In this document: piece by piece, positions 14,035 through 22,903 of the stretch
Layout: each line of letters opens with the position of its first letter
Position numbering within the stretch: the first letter of the stretch is position 1
Origin: Salinibacterium sp. dk2585
Lineage (GTDB): Bacteria > Actinomycetota > Actinomycetes > Actinomycetales > Microbacteriaceae
Assembly: GCF_008001035.1 (NCBI RefSeq)
Contig: NZ_CP042856.1
Span: forward strand, 1,364,001-1,428,000
Length of the DNA: 64,000 nucleotides
Reading direction: 5' to 3'
The notes under the pieces: generated by a model
What the model saw: only the letters and a program-made list of their open reading frames with translations
The model's database searches: none
Told to the model about the DNA's origin: nothing
Made by a program: the position numbers and the translations under genes

Positions 14035-15429
14035 CTATCGAGGCACGCGAAGGAGCGAGATGAACATGGCGTCCGTGCCGTGCCGGTGCGGCCAGAGCTG
14101 CACCGTGCCATCTGAGTCGCCGAGGTCCAGGGGGGACGTCACGACATCGGCCAGGACAGCGCTCGCGTCGAGTCGTTCGACATCCGGATGCCGTTTCAAC
14201 ACCGAGGCGAGCACGGCACGCGTCTCTGCCAGGTGGGGCGAGCAGGTCACGTAGGCGACGACGCCACCGGGGCGCGTGGCCTTGAGACCGGATTCGAGCA
14301 ACTCCGCCTGCAGGGAGGCCAGCGCGGGAACATCCTTTGGCTGCTTGCGCCAGCGAGCCTCAGGACGTCGCCGCAGTGCACCAAGCCCCGTGCAGGGGGC
14401 GTCGATGAGCACGCGGTCGTAGTGGCCGGGCGTCTCAGTGCCCGCAAGTCGTCCATCGTTCACGGTGACCTGGATCGACGGCGAGATCGGGGCGAGCGCG
14501 CGCCGAACCAGTTCGGCCCGCGCCGGCACGACCTCGTTCGCGACAAGGGTGGCACCGGATGCGACCGCCTCGGCCGCGAGCAAGGCGGCCTTGCCGCCGG
14601 GGCCGGCACACATGTCGAGCCAGCGCTCCCCGGGCCTCGGCTCAGCGACACGGCTCAGCGCGAGCGCGGCGAGCTGCGAACCCTCGTCCTGCACACGAGC
14701 CCGGCCGTCGGCGATGGCGGGGATGCGTGCCGGATCGCCGCCGGAACTCGTCACGGCGAAGGGTGAATGGTGTCCGGGCTCGCCGCTCAGCTCTTCCGGC
14801 TTCGAGAGTCCAGGCAGGGCGGCGAGGCTCACGGCCGGGGCGGAGTTGTCGGCCTCAAGCAAGGCCTCCAGCTCGTGCTCCCGGCCCTCCGCGGCGAGTG
14901 CCCGGCGCAGGGCACGGACAACCCATACCGGGTGCGAATGCTCGACTGCGAGGCGTTCGTCCTCCGAGCGAGGTGCTGCGAGGACCCGATCGCGCCACTC
15001 CCCCGGAGTGCTGCGCGAGATCGTCCGGAGCACGCCGTTGACGAATCCGGTCGCGGAGCGTGAACCGACCTGGCGGGCCTGCGAGACCGCCTCGTCGACA
15101 GCGGCATGCGAAGCCACTCGCATCGAGAGCAGCTGGTGTGTGCCGAGACGCAGTACATCGAGGATCGCCGGATCGATCTTGTCGACGGAACGGCCCGCGG
15201 CGTGTTCGATGACGGCGTCGTAGTAACCGCGCTGGCGGAGGGTGCCATAGGTCAACTCGGTCGCGAGCGCTGCGTCACCCCCATGCAATCCCGCCCGCTC
15301 GAGTTTCACGGGGAGGAGGAGGTTCGCGTAGGCATCCGTCTCTCGCACCGCTGCGATGACCTCGTAGGCAACTCGGCGTGCCGGTTGTACGCTGCCCTGC
15401 CGTGGTGCACCGGATGCTGAGCGCTTCAT
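14035..15429 (-). CDS. rsmB: 16S rRNA (cytosine-967-C5)-methyltransferase, RsmB/NOP family
   Basis: SAM-dependent RNA cytosine methyltransferase. The 464-residue product has an N-terminal NusB-like RNA-binding domain (about residues 15-145) and a Rossmann methyltransferase domain. The latter shows the SAM loop DMCAGPGGKAALLA and two catalytic cysteines, one in DAPCTGLGALRRRPE and one in YVTCSPHLAET. The exact target is inferred from domain architecture. The start overlaps the fmt stop by four bases (ATGA). Confidence 0.93.
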   Translation of the reverse strand: MKRSASGAPRQGSVQPARRVAYEVIAAVRETDAYANLLLPVKLERAGLHGGDAALATELTYGTLRQRGYYDAVIEHAAGRSVDKIDPAILDVLRLGTHQLLSMRVASHAAVDEAVSQARQVGSRSATGFVNGVLRTISRSTPGEWRDRVLAAPRSEDERLAVEHSHPVWVVRALRRALAAEGREHELEALLEADNSAPAVSLAALPGLSKPEELSGEPGHHSPFAVTSSGGDPARIPAIADGRARVQDEGSQLAALALSRVAEPRPGERWLDMCAGPGGKAALLAAEAVASGATLVANEVVPARAELVRRALAPISPSIQVTVNDGRLAGTETPGHYDRVLIDAPCTGLGALRRRPEARWRKQPKDVPALASLQAELLESGLKATRPGGVVAYVTCSPHLAETRAVLASVLKRHPDVERLDASAVLADVVTSPLDLGDSDGTVQLWPHRHGTDAMFISLLRVPR

Positions 15430-16361
15430 TCCGTGCCTCCAATCGCGTCGAAACGGGTGGGCCGACCCTGCCGTCCGCGCAGCCAGTCCCCCGCAGCCAT
15501 GGCCTTCTTGCCTGCGGGCTGCACGAGCAACAGCTCGATTGCTGCACCGGCCGTGCCGACCAGAATGCGACCGTCCGCCTCGACCACCTCGCCGGCCTCG
15601 AGAGGATGCTCGTGGAGGCCGGGGGCGATTGCCAGGAGCTTGAGTCGCTGTCCCTCGATCTCTGCATAGGCACCGGGTTCCGGCGTCACGCCGCGAATGT
15701 GGCCGGAGACGAGTGCCGGGTGGCGATCGAAACCGATGAGTCCGTCGGCCTGGGTGAGCTTCGGCGCGAGTGTGACGTCGCCCTCCTGTGGTTCGGGCCG
15801 CGCCTCGCCGCGCGCGATCGAGTCGACGACACGCGTCACGAGTTCAGAGCCCGACGCTGCCAACGACCCGAGGAGGTCGCCGGCCGTGTCGGCGGGCGCG
15901 ATCGCCTGGGTGAGGTGGCCGAAGACATCCCCGGCGTCTAGCTCCTTGACGAGCTGGAACACCGTCGCGCCCGTCACCTCGTCGCCGGCCATGAGTGCTC
16001 GCTGGACAGGGGCGGCGCCTCGCCAGCGCGGCAGGAGCGAGAAGTGGAGGTTGATCCAGCCGAAGGGAGGACGCGACAGGAGTGGTTCCCGCACGAGCCC
16101 GCCGTATGCCACGATGACGCCGAGGTCTGGTTCCAGCGCCGTGACAAGTTCGTCGACGCGCTCATCGAGCCGATTGGCCTTGATGGCGGGCACGCCGTAC
16201 TCCTGCGCCGCGAGGGCGACGGGCGTTGGCGTCATGACCCGCTTGCGCCCCTGGGGCGAATCCTCGCGAGTGATCACGCCCACGACGTCGTGGGACGACG
16301 CCGCGAGGGCGCGAAGGCTGGGGACGGCGGCATCGGGAGAGCCGGCGAAGACGAGACGCAT
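15426..16361 (-). CDS. fmt: Methionyl-tRNA formyltransferase
   Basis: Formylates initiator Met-tRNA with 10-formyltetrahydrofolate. The start ATG at 16359-16361 gives 311 residues beginning MRLVFAGSPDAAVPSL; a more upstream in-frame ATG at 16382 adds seven residues and is less typical. The catalytic set is present in INLHFSLLPRWRGAAP, the family HxSLLPxxRG motif, followed by the conserved GATVFQL region. The C-terminal OB-like domain is present. It lies between priA and rsmB. Confidence 0.96.
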   Translation of the reverse strand: MRLVFAGSPDAAVPSLRALAASSHDVVGVITREDSPQGRKRVMTPTPVALAAQEYGVPAIKANRLDERVDELVTALEPDLGVIVAYGGLVREPLLSRPPFGWINLHFSLLPRWRGAAPVQRALMAGDEVTGATVFQLVKELDAGDVFGHLTQAIAPADTAGDLLGSLAASGSELVTRVVDSIARGEARPEPQEGDVTLAPKLTQADGLIGFDRHPALVSGHIRGVTPEPGAYAEIEGQRLKLLAIAPGLHEHPLEAGEVVEADGRILVGTAGAAIELLLVQPAGKKAMAAGDWLRGRQGRPTRFDAIGGTE

Positions 16362-16404
16362 AGCGTGGAAACCACTTCTCACTGGATGACGGATTGATCG
16401 CCCG

Positions 16405-18408
16405 TCAGAGGAACGGCTCGGGATCGTCGAACCGCACTCTGAGTTTAGGCAGTGGCGCTCGCTCGTTCGATCCGGGCGAGAGGCGACGGCGACGATTCGC
16501 CGCGGCCCGGATTACCTCGGAGCGCAGTGCCGACGCGACCTCAGCCCCTGCGCCATAGTCGAAGCGCACGACGGCGCGAAGGCCATCGTCCGTCAGGGTC
16601 GGGCCCAGGACGTCGACGCCCGGCAGGGCCGACACCGCGGCGACGGCATCATCGACCGGCTCACGCGACCCCGTGATCGTCGCGACCCGAACCGCCGGCG
16701 GGAAGCGAAGCGTCCGTCGCTCGGCCAACTCACGAGCGACGAAGTCATTCGTGCGCCAGGTCGCGAGCGCCTTGGCGAGGTCCCCGCCGACGCCCACGAG
16801 CACGGTCGGCGCCCCCGGTGCCGCGAGGGAAACGGCGCTGGTCCACCAGCGAAGGCAATCCTCAGCGACCGTGAGGCTCTCCCGCGCCAGCATCCGTTCT
16901 CCGTCCAGCAGCAAGACGGCTCGGTAGCCGCCCGCGGCCAGCGGCTCTGCTCCTCGGGTCGCGATCACAAGGGCGGGCTTGGCGGGCACGGACTCGAGGG
17001 GACGATCGCCGTCGGACACGACGACGCGCACCCCGGGGAACGCCCTGCCGAGGTCGTCGGCCGTGCGCTGGGAGCCCTGCCCCACCGTGCGCATGCGGTC
17101 GTGACCACACTCCGAGCAGCGCCAGGCGGTCGCGATGGCTCCGCAGAGTCGACACGACGGTGCGGAGCCGGCCGTTCGCATCGCCAGGGGGCCACCGCAG
17201 GTGGCGCAGCGGCACGCGACGCCACACGAGGCACAGGCCAGTTTCGGTGCATATCCGGGCCGTGCCACCTGGACGAGCACGGGGCCGGCCTTCAAGGCCT
17301 CCCTCGCCTCCCGCCAGGCGAGCGAGGGGATGCGGGCGACGGCGGCAAAGCCTTCGCCCGATTCCTGCGCAGCTGTCGCTATGACGCGCGGGAGCACGGC
17401 ACGCTGCGGCTCCACCGCCGTCAGCCACCCGAGCTCGACGAGCCGCTCAGTCTCTGCACTGCGCATGTGCGAGGCGAATATGAGGGCGCATGACTGCTGT
17501 TCCTGCCGCACGAGCGCTGCATCCCTGGCGTGCACGTACGGGGCAAGGGGTTCGGAATGAAGCGGGTCGCCGTCATCCCAGAGTGCAATGAGCCCCAGGC
17601 GTGCGGCGGGCGCGTAGACGGCGGAGCGATTGCCCACGACGACCTTCGGCCGGTCATCCAGTGCCGTGAGGTGGGAACGGTAACGATCCGGATTCGACTG
17701 GCGCGCGTCGCAGCGCACGATGCAGTCGGCGGGCAACACTCCGTGAAGCGCGGCCAGGAGCTGGTTCTGGTCGCGATAGTCCGGCACTGCGAGGATTGCG
17801 CTCGTGCCCTCGGCAAGCGCGTGGCTCGCCGCCGCTGCCAGCGTGACCGCCCAATGCGCAACCCACTGCGGCTCGGCGTCGCCCTCCGCGGCTGGAAGGG
17901 CCAGGACTCGTGGAATCGCGGAAAGGGCCACACGTTGTCTGCCGGAAATGAGCTCGCGAATGCGCCCCTCGCCATACTCGGGGACCTCGACGGGCGAGAC
18001 AGGCGTCGTGGCCGATTGATCCTTCGCCTGGCCCGCGGCCTGCAGCCAGGACTTCTCGACGCGAACCTGGCGCCGAGGCACGGCAAGTCTCACGACATCG
18101 CTTGCCGTGCCGGCCGCGCGGTCGGCGACGCGTCGCGCCAAGGACCACACCTCGGGGGCGAGGACGGGCACGGTCGAGACGACCTCCTCGAGCGGGCTCA
18201 GCTTGCCGTCATAGTCCGCGCCATCGCTGACCTCGACCACGTAGCCGTCCGCGATGCGCCCGACGGAACGAAGCGGCACCCGCACTCGTACGCCGACGGC
18301 ACAGTCTCCCGCCATGTCGGCCGGAATCTCATAGTCGAACAGTCGGTCGAGCTGCGGCAGGGGGGATTCGATCATGACTCGCGCGACGCGCGTCGAGCCC
18401 GCCGGCAC
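16405..18408 (-). CDS. priA: PriA-like primosomal protein N', helicase motifs lost
   Basis: Replication-restart protein by homology. The 667-residue product keeps the N-terminal DNA-binding domain (residues 8-115) and the zinc-binding block at residues 392-434 (CASC, CRCATC, CRLC, CSEC). The ATPase core looks inactive: no GxGKT Walker A is found around residues 178-205, and where a DEEH box is expected there is DDGD at 278-281. This loss is a known trait of actinobacterial PriA. The start is GTG at 18406-18408, which shares one base with the metK stop (TAGTG). Confidence 0.9.
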   Translation of the reverse strand: MPAGSTRVARVMIESPLPQLDRLFDYEIPADMAGDCAVGVRVRVPLRSVGRIADGYVVEVSDGADYDGKLSPLEEVVSTVPVLAPEVWSLARRVADRAAGTASDVVRLAVPRRQVRVEKSWLQAAGQAKDQSATTPVSPVEVPEYGEGRIRELISGRQRVALSAIPRVLALPAAEGDAEPQWVAHWAVTLAAAASHALAEGTSAILAVPDYRDQNQLLAALHGVLPADCIVRCDARQSNPDRYRSHLTALDDRPKVVVGNRSAVYAPAARLGLIALWDDGDPLHSEPLAPYVHARDAALVRQEQQSCALIFASHMRSAETERLVELGWLTAVEPQRAVLPRVIATAAQESGEGFAAVARIPSLAWREAREALKAGPVLVQVARPGYAPKLACASCGVACRCATCGGPLAMRTAGSAPSCRLCGAIATAWRCSECGHDRMRTVGQGSQRTADDLGRAFPGVRVVVSDGDRPLESVPAKPALVIATRGAEPLAAGGYRAVLLLDGERMLARESLTVAEDCLRWWTSAVSLAAPGAPTVLVGVGGDLAKALATWRTNDFVARELAERRTLRFPPAVRVATITGSREPVDDAVAAVSALPGVDVLGPTLTDDGLRAVVRFDYGAGAEVASALRSEVIRAAANRRRRLSPGSNERAPLPKLRVRFDDPEPFL

Positions 18409-19604
18409 TAGAGCCTCGCGGCGGAGCGGAGATCGTCGACGCGGTCCAGCCGCTCCCAGGTGAAGTCAGGAAGCTCCCGACCGAAGTGGCCGTAGGCCGC
18501 CGTCTGTGCGTAGATGGGTCGCAGCAGTTCGAGGTCGCGGATAATCGCGGCCGGGCGGAGGTCGAAGACCTGCCGAATCGCGTCGATGATGACGCTGTCT
18601 GCCACCTTCCCCGTGCCAAAGGTCTCGACATAGAGTCCGACGGGAGCTGCGCGGCCGATCGCGTAGGCGACCTGCAGTTCAAGACGGTCGGCGAGACCCG
18701 CCGCCACCGCGTTCTTCGCGACCCAGCGCATGGCATACGCGGCCGAACGGTCGACCTTGGAGGGGTCCTTGCCGCTGAAGGCGCCACCACCATGCCGTGC
18801 TGCTCCGCCGTAGGTGTCGACGATGACCTTGCGGCCGGTGAGCCCCGCGTCTCCCTTGGGACCGCCAATCTCGAACTTGCCGGTCGGGTTCACGAGGAGC
18901 TTGACACCCGAGTGGTCGAGTCCGGCCTGCGCCAGCACGGGTTCGATCACGAACTCGCGCATCTCCGCCTCGAGGGCGGCCGCGCCGACGCCGGGAGCGT
19001 GCTGTGTCGAGAGCACGACGGTGTCAATCGTCTTCGGCACATGACCCTCGTAGCCGACCGTGACCTGCGTCTTGCCGTCCGGGCGCAGGTAGTCGACATG
19101 GCCGTCCTTGCGCATTTCCGTGAGACGCTCGGACAGGCGGTGCGCCAGCCAGATCGGCACGGGCATGAGCTGCGGCGTCTCGGTCGTGGCGAAGCCGAAC
19201 ATGATCCCCTGGTCGCCGGCTCCCTGGCTATTGAAGGCGTCGCCTGTGTCGCCCAGGCGCTCCTCGAGCGCCACGTCCACCCCCTGCGCGATATCGGGCG
19301 ACTGCGCTCCGATGGAGACGGTGACACCGCAGTTGCTGCCGTCGAAACCAACTTCGGAGGAGTTGTAGCCGATGCGCGTGATGACGTCTCGCACGATCCC
19401 CGGAATCTCGACATAACCGTCGGTCGTGACCTCACCCGCGACATGCACGAGGCCGGTCGTGACGAGCGTCTCGACCGCGACGCGGCTGCGGGGGTCCTGC
19501 TCGAGGAGGGCATCGAGGATCGAGTCGGAAATCTGGTCGCAGATCTTGTCCGGGTGACCCTCAGTGACCGACTCGGACGTGAAGAGGCGCAGGGAACTGG
19601 TCAT
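18408..19604 (-). CDS. metK: S-adenosylmethionine synthetase
   Basis: Makes SAM from methionine and ATP. The 398-residue length is standard. Motifs are [16 protein letters not shown] near the N-terminus, [12 protein letters not shown] in the middle, and [19 protein letters not shown], the phosphate-binding loop, near residue 270. It lies between coaBC and priA, the usual actinobacterial order, and its TAG overlaps the priA GTG by one base. Confidence 0.98.
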   Translation of the reverse strand: MTSSLRLFTSESVTEGHPDKICDQISDSILDALLEQDPRSRVAVETLVTTGLVHVAGEVTTDGYVEIPGIVRDVITRIGYNSSEVGFDGSNCGVTVSIGAQSPDIAQGVDVALEERLGDTGDAFNSQGAGDQGIMFGFATTETPQLMPVPIWLAHRLSERLTEMRKDGHVDYLRPDGKTQVTVGYEGHVPKTIDTVVLSTQHAPGVGAAALEAEMREFVIEPVLAQAGLDHSGVKLLVNPTGKFEIGGPKGDAGLTGRKVIVDTYGGAARHGGGAFSGKDPSKVDRSAAYAMRWVAKNAVAAGLADRLELQVAYAIGRAAPVGLYVETFGTGKVADSVIIDAIRQVFDLRPAAIIRDLELLRPIYAQTAAYGHFGRELPDFTWERLDRVDDLRSAARL

Positions 19605-19628
19605 GGAGCGGAACCTTCGGTCGTGAGG

Positions 19629-20846
19629 TCAGATGAGCAGGTCAAGGATACGGTCGGCCACCGACGCCTTGGACCCGGATGCCTCCCCGACGATGGCACC
19701 CGAGGGGTCGAGCACCGTGATCCTGTTGCTTTCGACGCCGAAGCCCTCCGCCCAGCCGACGCGGTTGAGCACGAGAAAGTCGCAGCCCTTGCGCTTGATC
19801 TTCTCGCGACCGAGTCGGAGCATCTCCTCATCGTCGCGCTCCGTCTCGGCGGCGAAGCCGATGATCGTCTGGCCTTCACGCCGCCCCGACGACAGCTCGG
19901 CGAGGATGTCGGGGTTGCGCACGAGTTCGATCGAGAGCGTGTCGCCCTGCGACTCCTTCTTGATCTTGGATTCCGACACCGAACTGGGCCGGTAGTCGGC
20001 GATCGCCGCAGCCATGATGACGATGTCGTGCCGCGATGACGCTTCCGCCATCGCCTTCCTGAGGTCGGCTGTTGACGACACCCGCACGACGGACATTCCT
20101 CGCGGGGCCTCGACCTCACCGTTGGCGAGCACGAGGGTGACGTCCGCCCCGCGACGTGCAGCGGCGGTCGCAATCGCGATGCCCTGTCGGCCCGTCGAGC
20201 GGTTACCCACAAAGCGCACGGGGTCGATGGGCTCGCGAGTGCCGCCGGCGGATACGACGATCGAGCGGCCCGTGAGGTCTCGCGGAGCCGCCGCCCCGAG
20301 GACAGCGTCAACGAGCACGTCGGGGTCGACGAGGCGGCCGGGGCCGGAATCCGAGCCCGTCAACTGCCCGGAGTCCGGTCCGACGATGACTGCTCCCCGG
20401 TCACGAAGGGTCGCGACATTCGCGACGGTGGCCGGATGCTGCCACATCTCGGTGTGCATGGCGGGAGCGACGACGAGCGGGGCCGTGCTTGCCAGCACCG
20501 AGTTGCCGAGCAGGTCTTCCGCGGCTCCCGATGCCAGCTTGGCGATCGTGTTGGCGGTCGCCGGCGCGATGACGATGACATCCGCCCGTTGGCCGAGGGC
20601 CACATGGCGAACTTCCGCGACGCCCTCGTAGAGCTCGCTGTGCACCTGGTTGCGACTGATCGCCTCGAACGTCGGCTTGCCGACGAAGCGCAGGGCGGCT
20701 TCGGTCGCAACCACATGCACGTCGTGGCCTTCCAAGACGAGCCGCCGGATCGCCGCGACGGCCTTGTAGGCGGCAATGCCGCCAGTCACGCCGAAGAGGA
20801 CATTGAGTCGTTCCGTGTGCGCGGTCGTTGCTGCGTCGACTCCCAT
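19629..20846 (-). CDS. coaBC: Bifunctional phosphopantothenoylcysteine decarboxylase / phosphopantothenate-cysteine ligase
   Basis: Two consecutive steps of coenzyme A synthesis in one 405-residue protein. The N-terminal CoaC flavoprotein half begins NVLFGVTGGIAAYKAV and has PAMHTEMWQHPAT. The CoaB half carries SAGGTREPIDPVRFVGNRS, the usual linker and start of the ligase, and the AAIADYRP and IKKE residues that bind substrate. It lies 10 bases after rpoZ and 24 bases before metK. Confidence 0.96.
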   Translation of the reverse strand: MGVDAATTAHTERLNVLFGVTGGIAAYKAVAAIRRLVLEGHDVHVVATEAALRFVGKPTFEAISRNQVHSELYEGVAEVRHVALGQRADVIVIAPATANTIAKLASGAAEDLLGNSVLASTAPLVVAPAMHTEMWQHPATVANVATLRDRGAVIVGPDSGQLTGSDSGPGRLVDPDVLVDAVLGAAAPRDLTGRSIVVSAGGTREPIDPVRFVGNRSTGRQGIAIATAAARRGADVTLVLANGEVEAPRGMSVVRVSSTADLRKAMAEASSRHDIVIMAAAIADYRPSSVSESKIKKESQGDTLSIELVRNPDILAELSSGRREGQTIIGFAAETERDDEEMLRLGREKIKRKGCDFLVLNRVGWAEGFGVESNRITVLDPSGAIVGEASGSKASVADRILDLLI

Positions 20847-20856
20847 ATGAGCGAGG

Positions 20857-21114
20857 CTACTCGGCGAGCGGCTTCGCTACGAGCTTGTCCTCGTTGATCT
20901 CGTGGAGGGCGACCGTGAGGGGCTTGTCGTCGATCGTCGAGTCAACGAGTGGGCCCACGTTGTCGAAGAGGCTGCCCTCGTGGAGGTCAGCGTAGTAGTC
21001 GTTGATCTGGCGAGCGCGCTTGGACGCGAAGATCACGAGCGCGTACTTGGAATCGACCTTCGAGAGCAGCTCGTCGATGGGCGGATCGATGATGCCCTGT
21101 GAACGGTTGACCAT
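20857..21114 (-). CDS. rpoZ: DNA-directed RNA polymerase omega subunit
   Basis: An 85-residue protein that helps beta-prime folding and core enzyme assembly. [20 protein letters not shown] and [16 protein letters not shown], with the universally conserved KRARQIN, identify it. It stands between gmk and coaBC, the standard actinobacterial position. Confidence 0.97.
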   Translation of the reverse strand: MVNRSQGIIDPPIDELLSKVDSKYALVIFASKRARQINDYYADLHEGSLFDNVGPLVDSTIDDKPLTVALHEINEDKLVAKPLAE

Positions 21115-21136
21115 GGTCGGAACTCCTTGAATGCCC

Positions 21137-22051
21137 TCAGTGGGCCGTCGTGCGTCTGCGAGAGGTAGACATCAAGTCTACGACCTCTTGGGCCGCCTCG
21201 CTGACCTGGTGGTTGACGACGCGGTGATCGAACTCGTCCTGGGCGGCGAGTTCGACCTTGGCGGTCTCGAGTCGCCGCGCCTGCTCCTCGGCGTCCTCCG
21301 TGCCCCGGCCGATAAGACGACGCACGAGCTCCTCCCAGGTTGGCGGGAGCAAGAACACGAGCACGGCCTCCGGCATGGCGGCCTTCACCGAGCGTGCGCC
21401 CTGGATGTCAATCTCGAGGAGCACGCTGCGGCCGGATGCTAGGGCTTCTTCGATTGGCCCCCGCGGGGTGCCATAGCGGTAGGCGTTGTGCACGGTCGCC
21501 GTCTCGAGCATCTTGCCCGACGCCTCGAGTTCATCGAACTGCTCGTCGCTCACGAAGAAGTAGTTGACGCCTTCGATCTCGCCCGGCCGAGGCGCGCGCG
21601 TCGTCGCAGAGACCGAGAGGTGGACATCCGGGAAGTTCTCCCGGATGTACGTGGAGACGGTGCCCTTGCCGACAGCCGTCGGGCCCGCCAGGACGACCAG
21701 GCGCCCCTCGCTTTCGTGGGACGCCTCGCGGCTACGGAGCCACTCTTCAAAGCGGAGCCTCTGTCGGCGCCCGAGGCCGCCCACCTTCTTGGAATCCGCG
21801 ATACCGAGCTCTTGCATGACGGCGGCAACCCGTACGGGACCGAAGCCGGGGATGCTTCCGAGCAGTTCGCGCACCCTGAGCGTTGCTTCCGGGGAACGCT
21901 GCTCGGCTTCCCACGCGGCGAGAGCGACATCGAGGGGCGTGCGGGCGCCCGTGGCCACCGCACGCTTCACCGCGGCGCGGGCGCGGCGAGCAGCGACCGC
22001 CGCGACCGCCGCAGCTCTCCGATCGACCTCGGGGGGCTTGGAGCTCACCAT
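21137..22051 (-). CDS. gmk: Guanylate kinase with N-terminal actinobacterial IHF (mIHF-like) domain
   Basis: A 304-residue protein, about 100 residues longer than ordinary guanylate kinase. Residues 117-296 are the kinase: P-loop GPTAVGKGT at 123-131, then [19 protein letters not shown] (GMP site), and the lid region ahead of [10 protein letters not shown]. Residues 1-110 resemble the actinobacterial integration host factor mIHF: an Ala/Arg-rich helix, then [20 protein letters not shown] (helix-two-turns-helix) and [18 protein letters not shown]. In M. tuberculosis mihF and gmk are neighbouring separate genes; here one uninterrupted frame covers both. The pyrF stop is only nine bases upstream, so no separate mihF fits there. 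Confidence 0.93.
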   Translation of the reverse strand: MVSSKPPEVDRRAAAVAAVAARRARAAVKRAVATGARTPLDVALAAWEAEQRSPEATLRVRELLGSIPGFGPVRVAAVMQELGIADSKKVGGLGRRQRLRFEEWLRSREASHESEGRLVVLAGPTAVGKGTVSTYIRENFPDVHLSVSATTRAPRPGEIEGVNYFFVSDEQFDELEASGKMLETATVHNAYRYGTPRGPIEEALASGRSVLLEIDIQGARSVKAAMPEAVLVFLLPPTWEELVRRLIGRGTEDAEEQARRLETAKVELAAQDEFDHRVVNHQVSEAAQEVVDLMSTSRRRTTAH

Positions 22052-22060
22052 GACGCCATC

Positions 22061-22903
22061 CTAGAGAGCCGCCGCGATCTCTTCCGCGTGCTCGCGGATC
22101 GCTCGGGCGACTCCGTCGGGTCCCGCGCTGAGGATGCTGCGTGAGGCGTTCACGAGCACCGAGGGTGCCACGGCACCGAAGATCGCGGAGAGCTCAGCGA
22201 TCTTTGCCCCCTGGTGCCCGAATCCGGGAGCGAGGACGGGCGTGCCGGCCAGCTCACTCGGGTCGATGCCGTAGTCCCGAAGGGAGACGGTCGCGCCCAG
22301 CACGAGCCCGACAGAGCCCCACCCGGCATCCGGGGTCGACACAGCGTTCCAGCGAGCGACCTCGTCGGTGATCGTTGCCGCGACAGATCGGCCCTGCGCG
22401 GTCAGCGATTGCTGGATGACCCGGGACTCGGGGTTGGAGGTCGCTGCCAGCACGAAAAGTCCCTTGCCCTCCCTCGCCGCCAGGTCGAGAACGGATGCCA
22501 ATGAAGCGACTCCCTGGAAGGCGCTCACGGTGAGGGCATCTGCCTCGAGAGGTGAGCCCGGTGTGAGCCAGGCCTGGCCGTAGGCCTCGACGCTCGTGCC
22601 GACGTCGCCGCGCTTGGCATCCGCGATCACGAGCAGGCCGGCCGCACGCGCTGAAGCGAGCACCTCCTCGAGCACCGCGTATCCGGCAGCCCCGTGGCGT
22701 TCGAAGAAGGCGACCTGCGGCTTGATGACCGCTGCGGCGTCGCCGATCGCGTCGATGACGCGAAGCGACAGCTCGCGTACGCCCTCGGCCGTGTCAGTGA
22801 GGCCCCAGTCCCCCAGAAGGTACGCGTGTGGGTCGATCCCCACGCACAGTCGGCCCGTCTCGTCGACGGCGGTGCGAAGGCGTTCCCCGAAGCTATTCGA
22901 CAA
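22061..22903 (-). CDS. pyrF: Orotidine 5'-phosphate decarboxylase, type 2
   Basis: Last step of UMP synthesis. The product has about 280 residues and the type 2 active-site block [19 protein letters not shown], with Lys and Asp residues. [15 protein letters not shown] and TPGFGHQGA-like [11 protein letters not shown] are also typical. The start is uncertain: TTG at 22901-22903 ([12 protein letters not shown] follows) gives the usual N-terminus and overlaps carB by 11 bases, while the in-frame ATG at 22966 would overlap by 74 bases. It is the last gene of the pyr operon. Confidence 0.93.
   Translation of the reverse strand: MSNSFGERLRTAVDETGRLCVGIDPHAYLLGDWGLTDTAEGVRELSLRVIDAIGDAAAVIKPQVAFFERHGAAGYAVLEEVLASARAAGLLVIADAKRGDVGTSVEAYGQAWLTPGSPLEADALTVSAFQGVASLASVLDLAAREGKGLFVLAATSNPESRVIQQSLTAQGRSVAATITDEVARWNAVSTPDAGWGSVGLVLGATVSLRDYGIDPSELAGTPVLAPGFGHQGAKIAELSAIFGAVAPSVLVNASRSILSAGPDGVARAIREHAEEIAAAL

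Noticed and set aside
18486-20039. A 517-codon open frame on plus opposite metK and coaBC
   Set aside because: Shadow of two well-supported genes on the other strand.
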